From Allocoleopsis franciscana PCC 7113 (GTDB lineage: Bacteria > Cyanobacteriota > Cyanobacteriia > Cyanobacteriales > Coleofasciculaceae), in the NCBI RefSeq assembly GCF_000317515.1, contig NC_019738.1:5358001-5422000 (forward strand): a stretch of 64,000 bases of DNA, given 5' to 3'. Shown piece after piece: positions 45,426 to 54,500 of the stretch. The notes below the pieces were generated by a model. That model worked only from the letters and a program-made list of their open reading frames with translations, had not been told where the DNA came from and made no database searches. Made by a program: the position numbers and the translations under genes. Positions within the stretch are counted from its first letter, which is position 1, and every line of letters begins with the position of its first letter.

Positions 45426-47276
45426 ATGCAAAAGTTATTTACCGATGTCTTAGTCGTTGGAGGTGGTACTGGCGGTACCGCTGCCGCCATCCAAGCGGCG
45501 CGTAGAGGTGTCCGCACCATCCTCGTAAGTGAATTCTCTTGGTTAGGGGGAATGCTCACCTCTGCGGGCGTTGCAGCACCGGATGGTAATGAATTAGCCG
45601 CCTTTCAAACCGGCCTTTGGGGTGCCTTCCTGCAAGAACTGCGACATCAACAAACAGGGGGGTTAGATAATAGTTGGGTCAGTATGTTTTCTTACGATCC
45701 CCGCATCGGAGCAAAGATATTCGCAGATTGGGTGCAGCAACTCCCTAACCTGAAATGGATGGCGGGACAGACCCCAATAGAAGTTTTGCAACAAAGTAAC
45801 TGTATTACGGGTGTTCGCTTTGCCGATTTCACCGTCCACGCCAAGATTACACTGGACGGAACGGAACTGGGAGACTTGTTGGCATTGGCAGATGTGCCCC
45901 ATCGTTGGGGTTGGGACTTGCTCTCTACCCAAGGCGGCAGCGCAACGCGATCTGCCCAAGGCGGCAGCGCAACGCTATCGCATGTTGCAGAACCCAGTGC
46001 CCCCATCTCTCCTAATGAGCTAACTCAACGATATCCAGTGCAGGCTCCAACTTGGGTGGTTATCCTCAAAGATTTTGGCAATGCCGAGGATGCCCCAGAA
46101 ATTCCTATCCCACCTCATTACAATCCTGAGTTGTTTGCAGGTGCCTGGGATAACTACGGCGCAGAACTGTTTATGAATTATGGGCGCTTACCTGGAGGGC
46201 TATTTATGATCAACTGGCCTATCCACGGGAATGATTATGGTGAAGGTGTGGGGCGTTTAGTTGAATCTCCAGAACAGCGACAGCAATTTCTTCAGGAAGC
46301 GCTTTGGCACACGCAAGGTTTTGCCCATTTTATTCAAACCCAATTGGGGCATCGTTACGGCTTAGCCGACAACATTTTTTCTCCCTCTCTAATGGGCGGG
46401 GGGGCTTATGCGTTACATCCCTACTACCGCGAAAGCCGACGCCTTCAGGGGCTTGCTACAGTGCTTGAACAAGATATCTTACCCATTGCTGGGGGGCAAG
46501 TGGCAGCTTTACCACTCGATGAAACAGGCAGTGAAATCACTTCCATCGCTGTGGGAAACTACCCCAATGACCACCATTACCCCGGCGTCAATTTTCCCTT
46601 AAAACCAAAATCAATCCGCTGGGGGGGACGCTGGACAGGCACACCGTTTACGATTCCATATAGATCATTAGTTCCACTATCAACAGATGGTCTTTTAGCT
46701 TGTGATAAAAATATTTCGGCATCTCACATTGCCAATGGAGCAACCCGGTTACAACCCGTAGTGATGAACCTGGGACAAGCCGCAGGCATGGCAGCCTCAT
46801 TGTGCATTGAACGGGGATGTCAGCCTAGAGATTTACCCGTCAGGTGTCTCCAAGAAGCCTTATTACAGGACTCTGTTGCTCCTGTGGCGATGATTCCTCT
46901 GTTCAATTTGCCAGCTAACCATCCAGACTGGCTGTATTGGCAGCGCTACTACCTGGATCACCCAGAAGAGTATCCGGTAACGGGGAATGTCAGCATTCAA
47001 ACGTTGAAGGTTGAAAGGTTAAATGTTAAAAGTCAGGAGGATCAACTACCAGCTTCTACCTTTACTGGCTGTTTCCAACGCCATGAACAGCAGGATTACA
47101 GCCTGACTCTGACGGCACCAGTGGTTCACACGGGACAGACTTGGATACTGATTACTCTAGAACCAGAGGTTGATAAGCAACTTCAGGCTTGTAAAGACCA
47201 GCAACAGCTCAAGGTTTGGGGGCGTCTTAATTACTCAGGTGGCTGGCTAGTGGTGGAAAAGATTGAGTCCGTGTAA
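45426..47276 (+). CDS. FAD-dependent oxidoreductase with in-frame repeat insertions
   Basis: 616 residues of the FAD_oxidored (PF12831-like) group. The N-terminal dinucleotide-binding VLVVGGGTGGTAAAIQAARRGVRTILVSE is followed by WLGGMLTSAGVAAPDGNE. The second FAD block is near residues 415-460 (LSTDGLLACDKNISASHIANGATRLQPVVMNLGQAAGMAASL). Substrate unknown. Two stretches look foreign: STQGGSATRSAQGGSATLSHV (about residues 168-188), encoded by a tandem 27-nt repeat, and LKVERLNVKSQ (about 526-536), which translates heptamer repeats. Both keep frame. ATG 45426, 44 bp after crcB. Confidence 0.82.
   Translation: MQKLFTDVLVVGGGTGGTAAAIQAARRGVRTILVSEFSWLGGMLTSAGVAAPDGNELAAFQTGLWGAFLQELRHQQTGGLDNSWVSMFSYDPRIGAKIFADWVQQLPNLKWMAGQTPIEVLQQSNCITGVRFADFTVHAKITLDGTELGDLLALADVPHRWGWDLLSTQGGSATRSAQGGSATLSHVAEPSAPISPNELTQRYPVQAPTWVVILKDFGNAEDAPEIPIPPHYNPELFAGAWDNYGAELFMNYGRLPGGLFMINWPIHGNDYGEGVGRLVESPEQRQQFLQEALWHTQGFAHFIQTQLGHRYGLADNIFSPSLMGGGAYALHPYYRESRRLQGLATVLEQDILPIAGGQVAALPLDETGSEITSIAVGNYPNDHHYPGVNFPLKPKSIRWGGRWTGTPFTIPYRSLVPLSTDGLLACDKNISASHIANGATRLQPVVMNLGQAAGMAASLCIERGCQPRDLPVRCLQEALLQDSVAPVAMIPLFNLPANHPDWLYWQRYYLDHPEEYPVTGNVSIQTLKVERLNVKSQEDQLPASTFTGCFQRHEQQDYSLTLTAPVVHTGQTWILITLEPEVDKQLQACKDQQQLKVWGRLNYSGGWLVVEKIESV
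45928..45975 (+). repeat. Tandem GGCGGCAGCGCAACGC repeat inside the FAD oxidoreductase gene
   Basis: Two identical 21-nt copies starting CCCAAGGCGGCAGC at 45928 and 45955, a 27-nt period equal to nine codons, so the reading frame is kept and QGGSAT is repeated. Confidence 0.8.
47002..47036 (+). repeat. Heptamer repeats inside the FAD oxidoreductase gene
   Basis: GTTGAAGGTTGAAAGG and following TTAAATGTTAAAAG are degenerate GGTTGAA heptamers, the complement of the intergenic AACCTTC family, here read as codons. Confidence 0.7.
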
Positions 47277-47339
47277 TACGTGCGTAAACTTACGAATTTT
47301 ACCACCAATCCTGTGAATATCCAATAAATTGCGACGAAA

Positions 47340-47405
47340 GTTTTTCCTGACGCCCTCATAAGAACTCCGTATCAGGTAATAGAAATCCCGATACGGACAT
47401 CTGCT
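47340..47405 (+). promoter_or_regulatory. Duplicated leader element, copy A (hairpin before the RGSGR peptide)
   Basis: The 69-nt block from GTTTTTCCTGA at 47340 to the ATG at 47406-47408 matches the block at 47861-47929 at 47 of 69 positions without gaps, by hand count. It contains TCCGTATC (47366-47373) and GATACGGA (47390-47397), a perfect 8-bp stem. The only SD-like bases, GGAC at 47395-47398, lie mostly within the right arm, so the hairpin could mask ribosome binding. It could equally be a DNA operator. Confidence 0.65.
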
Positions 47406-47498
47406 ATGAGCATTTACACCTGTATTTCTTACCAACTCATCTCAGTTGACACCCATAAAGACAACAACAAGTCTCCACATCGTGGGAGTGGGCGCTAA
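47406..47498 (+). CDS. PatS-like 30-residue peptide ending in RGSGR
   Basis: ATG 47406, TAA 47496-47498. The peptide starts MSIYTCISYQLISVD and ends KSPHRGSGR-stop. RGSGR at the very C-terminus is the pentapeptide of Anabaena PatS that binds HetR and blocks its DNA binding. The N-terminus is only mildly hydrophobic, unlike PatX. No ATG, GTG or TTG exists upstream in frame before the stop at 47325-47327. hetR itself starts 880 bp downstream on the same strand. The leader is shared with the small ORF at 47927. Sequence and motif are direct observations; expression and HetR binding are inferred. Confidence 0.72.
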   Translation: MSIYTCISYQLISVDTHKDNNKSPHRGSGR

Positions 47499-47860
47499 TG
47501 TCTAAATGGCATTCGGCTGGTTTTGGGAAAAATGATGCCAACTGCAAACGTTTGAGACGAGATGCTGGACTTTTGCGTCATGTTACTGTCTGGTAGCCAC
47601 GCAAAGATTCTAGCAGCTTGTCTTGACGGAAAGTCGAGACACTTTAGTCTTTATTATTCCACCAGCCTAAAATTTAGCAAAAATATTCTCGTTCTTCAAT
47701 AGGCGGCAGGATTCCTTGCTTACACGTGCCGTGTTAAGTGTGGGAGGAATGCCGTTCTCCAGCTTTTGGAAGTCGTTTGATGTAGCCCTAAATCACCAAC
47801 AGACGCCAATCGGTCACCAATCTGGAGGCTAGCCAACCGTCACCACACGCCTCAATGGGA
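47499..47860. other. Spacer between the two small peptide ORFs
   Basis: About 360 bases with no further ORF carrying an RGSGR-like tail and no third copy of the leader element. Nothing else recognised. Confidence 0.4.
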
Positions 47861-47926
47861 GTTTTTCCTGAGCCTATAGTTTTAAGTCCGTATCAGTAAG
47901 TAGACGCTCTGATACGGACTTGCCCT
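47861..47926 (+). promoter_or_regulatory. Duplicated leader element, copy B (13-bp hairpin)
   Basis: Second copy of the element at 47340. AAGTCCGTATCAG (47884-47896) and CTGATACGGACTT (47909-47921) form a perfect 13-bp stem with a 12-nt loop, ending 5 nt before the ATG at 47927. TCCGTA starts 40 nt before the ATG in both copies; it resembles, with one change, the DIF1 word TCCGGA reported upstream of patX genes. Confidence 0.65.
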
Positions 47927-48124
47927 ATGCGTAGCTCCTCTTTGTTCTTTTTTTTGTTAAGTTTTTTAATAGCTTCACTCTCTTTTGATTCTGGGCGGAT
48001 AGCCTCCGGCTCATCGGCTCTCCTCGAATCAGCCAGTGTCACTCAACTACTAGCGGCTCAAACCCAAACTCACGGAAACCCACGCCCTGAGCCGGGTAGC
48101 AAACGTCGGAGCTTCTACCAATGA
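47927..48124 (+). CDS. Small exported peptide upstream of hetR, PatX-like candidate
   Basis: 65 codons. The N-terminus is a strong signal peptide (SSLFFFLLSFLIASLSF), then a Ser/Ala-rich part with a likely cleavage near LLAAQ, and the tail HGNPRPEPGSKRRSFYQ. PatX proteins are small, have a hydrophobic N-terminus and an RGSGR motif, and co-occur with hetR. Here the motif position would read PGSKR, matching at G, S and the last R only. Gene position (257 bp before hetR, same strand), size, export signal and the shared leader support a PatX relationship; the core motif does not match exactly. A 6-bp AACCGA/TCGGTT hairpin follows the stop. Confidence 0.6.
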   Translation: MRSSSLFFFLLSFLIASLSFDSGRIASGSSALLESASVTQLLAAQTQTHGNPRPEPGSKRRSFYQ

Positions 48125-48306
48125 CAGGAAACCGAGATTCTTCGGTTATTATAAAGTTTCACACCAGAGCTTGATCCCTCGGATTCCCTCTGATGGTGAA
48201 GAAATTCTTCTACTTACCCGATTTCTCTTGAGTTTTCTATAATTAGAGAGAAATTAGCTTTTAACATAACATTAGGGTGCTTTGACTAAGCGCATGTTCT
48301 ACAGTC

Positions 48307-48321
48307 GTGAGTTGAACTCAC
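48307..48321. promoter_or_regulatory. Perfect 15-bp palindrome upstream of hetR
   Basis: GTGAGTTGAACTCAC, symmetric around a central G, 60 bp before the hetR start. HetR dimers bind inverted repeats and activate their own gene, so this is a candidate autoregulatory operator; it does not resemble the known hetP site closely. Confidence 0.45.
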
Positions 48322-48332
48322 TGCTCAGGTGA

Positions 48333-49295
<963 letters not shown>

Positions 49296-49544
49296 TGCAA
49301 GAAGGCAGAAGGCAGGAGGCACAAGGCACAAGGCACAAGGGAAGAAAGCTTGTAATGTAAGCTTTTTAACCTTTTTTAACGGGTGGGTTATTTCCGCCAC
49401 GCTGTACTAGGGGTGAAAAGAAGGGTTGAATGTTGAAAGTTGTCAAGTTTAAAGTTGGGCAGATAATCTGTAATCTCCTCAAAAGTGCAACATCCATAAC
49501 AACATTCAAACCTACCCCTTCGGGGAACGCTACGCGAACAACCT
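49296..49544. repeat. Repeat-rich spacer after hetR
   Basis: Heptamer-like AGAAGGCAGAAGGCAGGAGG and CACAAGG units at about 49300-49345, GGGTTGAATGTTGAAAG heptamers at about 49424-49460, and the palindrome-type CCCCTTCGGGGAACGCTACG (49515-49539). No gene. Confidence 0.7.
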
Positions 49545-50309
49545 TCAACCCAAGCCGTACCAGCGCCATGCTAAAACCAGCAGCACTGCTATGATCGCAC
49601 CAATCAGGGTATTGATAAAATTCACGACTTCATTCGTCATCCAGTCAAATTTGGATTGAAGGGTTGCACCAATTAAGCTCTCTACGTTGGTGGCGATGAA
49701 GGCAGCCAATACACAGAATAAGACATCTGTCAAGGAAATCAGATTTACACCCCAACCGATTAAGGCGATCGCAATTGATCCCACGACACCGGCGATCGTT
49801 CCTTCCAAGCTAATTGCCCCCTCAGTCCCCCGCGCTACAGGCTGTAAGGTGGTGATGAGAAACGTTCGTTTGCCGTAGGCTTTGCCCACCTCACTGCCAC
49901 AAGTATCTGAGAGCTTAGTGGCAAAACTGGCAACATAGCCTAAAAGCAACAAACTCCGATAAGGCGACGCAACCAATAGGGTTCCTAAAGCACAGAGTGC
50001 GCCAGTAAGAGCAGAACCCCAGACATTTTCCGGCCCTCTAGCACCCGATCGCTTTTCCGCAATGCCTGCGGCTTCCTTTTGCTCCATCCCGATCCGGGTA
50101 ACGGCAGAACCGACGAGGAAGTAGAACACCACAACCACATAGCCCTGCCAACCTAGGGTGCCCCAGATCAGAACACCCAGCAACCAAGCGTGAAATATCC
50201 CTGCTGGCGTGAGTAACTTCTTCGGGGCAATCCAGACAATCGCCAGTAAAACTGTGTTCAATCCAACCGCAATCAGCCAAGGAGTGAAAGAAGTAGTAAA
50301 AAGCATCAC
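49545..50309 (-). CDS. DUF92/TMEM19-family membrane protein (VTE6-like phytyl-phosphate kinase)
   Basis: 254 residues with six or seven TM helices. Typical DUF92 features are IAPKKLLTPAGIFHAWLLGVLIWGTLGWQGYVVVVFYFLVGSAVTRIG, the KRSGARGPENVWGSA loop, FATKLSDTCGSEVGKAYGKRTFLITTLQPVARGTEGAISLEGT, and NVESLIGA. The plant member VTE6 and its cyanobacterial homologue phosphorylate phytyl-phosphate to phytyl-diphosphate in tocopherol and phylloquinone synthesis; that function is inferred from family. ATG 50309. Divergent from the VOC gene. Confidence 0.85.
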   Translation of the reverse strand: MMLFTTSFTPWLIAVGLNTVLLAIVWIAPKKLLTPAGIFHAWLLGVLIWGTLGWQGYVVVVFYFLVGSAVTRIGMEQKEAAGIAEKRSGARGPENVWGSALTGALCALGTLLVASPYRSLLLLGYVASFATKLSDTCGSEVGKAYGKRTFLITTLQPVARGTEGAISLEGTIAGVVGSIAIALIGWGVNLISLTDVLFCVLAAFIATNVESLIGATLQSKFDWMTNEVVNFINTLIGAIIAVLLVLAWRWYGLG

Positions 50310-50384
50310 AACTTTGTGAGGAACATCTTATTGTGATTTTAGAGTTAAGAACACTCAGGCAAAATCTAAATCTAAAATTAGTAT

Positions 50385-50816
50385 ATGAACACAGTTCTGT
50401 TTCATCTCGCGTTTCCCGTTACCGACATTGAGCAGACCAAAGCGTTTTATGGAAATGGGCTGGGCTGCGAAATGGGGCGAGAATCCCGCCATGCCTTGAT
50501 TTTTAATTTGTACGGTAATCAGCTTGTAGCTCATGTTACCCAAGAACCCCCAACGCCACAAAAGGGCATTTATCCCCGACACTTTGGCTTGATTTTCACC
50601 GAAGAATCGGATTGGGAAGCCTTGCTAGAGCGTGTGCAACAGCACAATTTAACCTTTTACGAACAGCCCAAACTCCGTTTTAAGGGTCAAATCACCGAGC
50701 ATCGCACGTTCTTTTTACAAGACCCGTTTTATAACTTACTAGAGTTTAAGTTTTACCGCCATCATGAAGCGATTTTTGGGGGGCGGGAGTTGGCAGAGGT
50801 TGGCGATCGTGTTTAA
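50385..50816 (+). CDS. VOC-family (glyoxalase/dioxygenase superfamily) protein
   Basis: 143 residues, one VOC domain with paired beta-alpha-beta modules: FHLAFPVTDIEQTKAFYGNGLGCEMGRESRHALIFNLYGNQLVAHV and PRHFGLIF...FFLQDPFYNLLEFKFYRH. Candidate metal ligands His7, His (PRHFG) and Glu (LLEFKFY). Substrate unknown. The last 71 bp overlap the 3' end of the convergent lipase gene. Confidence 0.85.
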   Translation: MNTVLFHLAFPVTDIEQTKAFYGNGLGCEMGRESRHALIFNLYGNQLVAHVTQEPPTPQKGIYPRHFGLIFTEESDWEALLERVQQHNLTFYEQPKLRFKGQITEHRTFFLQDPFYNLLEFKFYRHHEAIFGGRELAEVGDRV

Positions 50817-51429
50817 CGTGCTCGCATTTTATAGGTTCGGAAAGTGCGGCGACTACGGCTGCTAGACTGCGAGGATGGACAACCATGAAAGCATGAGCAA
50901 AAATGGATAATTTGACATCCCGCCCTACAGGCATCTGGGAGTTTCGGGCAGGGATAATAATAAAATCCCAAGCTGTCCAGAGAGACGTGAAGTTAATGTG
51001 TTCCAGTATCTGGACATCTTGATTCAAATCTTCAAGAAACACACTACCGGGACGCATCTGAACACAGGCATGACTATGCCAAAAATAGGCTAGCCAAGTG
51101 CCTTGGTTGGGCGCAGAGATTGTAATAAATCGCTGTACTCGATTCATCCCTCCTAATCGTTGCACGTAGTAGCGTGTCACCAATCCCCCCATGCTCAAGC
51201 CGACTAAATCGATGGGCTGTTCGGGTGGAAATGTTTTGTTGATAAAGTCCCTAACTTGAGCTGCCATCTCTTCTAAAGGTAAGGTGGCATTATTCGGTTT
51301 TAGGTCGATCAGATAAACCGACCAACCTTGTTGAATCAGGTAAGGAGCTAGGGTACGGAAAACAGAAGAAGTTCTAATAATGCCGTGAACCAGCACGACT
51401 GGATTTCGGTTGTTCTGATTGTTCATCAA
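50746..51429 (-). CDS. Alpha/beta-hydrolase lipase/esterase
   Basis: 227 residues. NPVVLVHGIIRTSSVFRTLAPYL gives the oxyanion HG. The nucleophile elbow is GLSMGG (LVGLSMGGLVTRYYVQRLG), the likely acid Asp is in TAWDFIIIPARNSQMPVG, and the histidine in FAHAFMVVHP. The pattern resembles LipA/PGAP1-type triacylglycerol lipases. No signal peptide. Its 3' end overlaps the convergent VOC gene by 71 bp; the overlapping tail (about the last 23 residues, Pro/Lys/His-rich) looks unconserved and may be a stop-codon read-on extension. Confidence 0.87.
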   Translation of the reverse strand: MMNNQNNRNPVVLVHGIIRTSSVFRTLAPYLIQQGWSVYLIDLKPNNATLPLEEMAAQVRDFINKTFPPEQPIDLVGLSMGGLVTRYYVQRLGGMNRVQRFITISAPNQGTWLAYFWHSHACVQMRPGSVFLEDLNQDVQILEHINFTSLWTAWDFIIIPARNSQMPVGRDVKLSIFAHAFMVVHPRSLAAVVAALSEPIKCEHVKHDRQPLPTPAPQKSLHDGGKT

Positions 51430-51539
51430 TGATTTATACCAAATCCGCTTTGATAAGCTCCTTTTCAGTTTAAATATTTTTTCCTTTTTCTAGCTGCCTT
51501 GTCTCCACCAAAAAGGGGGTAATTAACCCAGATTTGGTA

Positions 51540-54500
51540 TTACTCCCAATTGTGCAACTCAGTAATCCAATTCCGAAGCAAAGCGGTAATTTGTTCGCGG
51601 CGTGTTTCAAAATTAGCCGCTATCCAAATAAACGCAATGCCCACGAGAAGGCCAACCACCCATTTGGAGAAGGGGTAATCAAAAATCAGAATTCCTAGCT
51701 GATAGAAAGCATTGATTAAAAAAGTTGCTGTACCTACATAAAGGTAAGCTCGAATCCTTAAACCCAACCCCACAAAAATTACCAACAAACTAATGATTCC
51801 AGGGACTAAACCGCTCCATTGATTGCTCCATAAAGCCACAACACAAATGGCACCACTACCCAGCAAGCGTAGGAAGTGACGCATTGGTTTTTCTTCAGGT
51901 TTTTTCAGATTTGGATCGACTTGAGCCATGTAGAGCAAAGACAGTGCCAGTGGCGTGACATACCACAAGGAATCGCTCAGTTTTAGATGCCAAAACCAGC
52001 GATAGAGTACCCAGTCAATTAAGAAGGCACTGAGATAGGTAAAGCGAATTTGCTGATTTAGGATGGCAAAGAAAACATAGTACCCTGCAATAATCAATAA
52101 GCTGACGAGGGAATTCCCCATCGGACTTTCGGCAACGGCAATCAGGGGAATGGCGATCGCGGCAACTGTCCAAGGGCGTTTTTGCCAGCCCCAACGTTCC
52201 CAAGGCAGGATGAACAAAAAGTAGGCAAAGATAGAAGCGATCGCACCTTTCCAAGGCCCCAATGGCCCCGATAATAGACGGGCGATGGGTAAATTGAGCC
52301 AATATAGCCGCATCCCAAAGGCTTCTAAAAAGCCCAGGTAAACCCAGATTTCTCCACTCCCCCTAACCACTGGATCGTCGTCTTCCTCCTCCCTGGCAGA
52401 GGTGTTGCGTCCCTGAAAGATGGCATATTGCACTAAAAACGCACCCACCCCAAACCCCAGCATCAAAGATTGGGGCTGATAGGTAGTCGCGCCTATCAAC
52501 AGAAGGCTACTCCAAGCCCAGTGCAGATGAGCGATCGTTTTGAGTTCTTCTTTCGTCAGGTGCAGGTACTGGATCAACCAGGGAGATAGCACCCGGTAGG
52601 CATACATGATACTCGTCCCTAGCCCTGCCATCACAATCAATCCGTCGCCGGTCGAGCCTCCCGATAGTTGTGAGAGTTGATAAAGTAAGATTTCATAAGC
52701 AGAAACCGACACCCCCAACAGGGCAAGGTAGAGCAAGGGTTTAAATGCCTGACGCCGACGCCCCACGCCAATGGCAATGACAGCCAGAGTAAGGGTGGAG
52801 AAACCCGTCCAGTTGGCGAAAGTGCCCCAACGCAGGACGCTGCCCAAAATCCCATAAAGTAACGGGATAACATGCCAGCTACTACGTAGATGACTCCTAC
52901 CCGTGCGACGCTGCCACCAATCCCCGGCTAGCTGGGCGATGAGTCCTAACGCAAGGTTCGCGATCGCTAAATTCAGGGCTGAGCGCCCAAAAAAGCCCAA
53001 TCCCTCGGCTGTCAACAATTCCAGGCACCAACCTAGGGCGTAAATGCTCCAGTTCGACGGGTGGTGCCAGCTCCGATAAACGATCGCTCCCATTGTCACA
53101 ATGCCAGCCACCAGCACCGTCACCTCTGGGGAGAAAAACGCCCAATATACAGCGAGGGAGTGAAGTGTGAGTAAGATAAGTTCCAAGCTACATAATGCGA
53201 TCGCCCAACTATCTGTCGCTGGAACATAAAGGGATGCCAATTCAGTGGAACGGCGAATCAGCCAACTACGCATCAGCCATAAAATGGTGAGTGCGATCGC
53301 ACCAGCTACCAACCAACCCTCTGGGGATAGGGGCGGTAATCCAGGGATACCCTCCCATAAGCACATCCCCACAAAACTCAAACCAAACCCGACTGTAATT
53401 CCTGCGGCACTGACGACTCGCAAATAACGGGTATTCACGAACATCAGGATGGTGGCAACCCCCAGGCTGACTAACCGCAAACTCGGTATACCCAGCGTCA
53501 AGAATTGCAGCAAAACCAAGGCAGCTATACTTAACGCGCTAGCGAATTGCCTTCGGGAGCCGGATGTCCAAGTCGCTACCCCAGTCAGAGATAGGGGTGT
53601 AACCAGCCACAACAAACCCCAGTAAGTCACGTTAACGGTTGGGTTTTCCCAGGCAGTCTGATAATTCACCCACAGCAAGACATAGCTCAACCCAGCTAAG
53701 GCTAAGCCCACATGCCAAGCACTGCGACGCCATATTGGGGATTGAGCAATTCTGGGTGTGCTTGGAGGCATCGCCCCTACGGCTGGCGCTTGGGCGGGTA
53801 CGGGGGCACCGCCCCTACTTGCGGGTGGGAACGTAGGCACCGCCCCTACTCGTGACTCCTGATTTCCCAGCGACAATGCCCATTCACCCACCATGAGGGC
53901 TAACAAAATTGCTGCCCATTCCCCTCGACTCAGGTGTGGCAATAGGTAGTCAATCGCACACAAAATGGTCGTTATACCCGTAATGTGAGTCAGGTAAACC
54001 AGCAGTTCGAGATTACGGCTACTACCTAAAATTCCACGTCGCTGGCTGACAATCCCCAAAGTGATGGTGGAATTGAGTAAATTGAGCGTCCGCAGCAGGG
54101 GATTAACGGAACTGAGGACAGTTAGGAGGGTGCCAAACGAGAGTGCGATCGCTTCTCCAAACTCAGCCAAATGCGTTTTCTCTCGCCGCTCCAGCCAATC
54201 TATCAATCCAACGATCATGATCAGGTAGGGAAACAGCACCAAGCTCAACAGCGCAAAGGGGGTATCCTGGGAACTTGTGAGTTGAGTGGCGGTTACTACT
54301 AGCTGTGTTTGGATATCTGAAGGAATTAACCGCCAAAACAGCCATAAAGACTGTAATTTAATGCACAAAATAGCCGAAAAGTCAAGTCGCTGCCAAAATC
54401 GTTGTAAGCGACTGCCAAAGAACCACAAGCCTAATCCACTTACTGCGATCGCTTGCCAGGGAAACTCGACTCCCACCGAAACCAGCCAGCCCACAAACAG

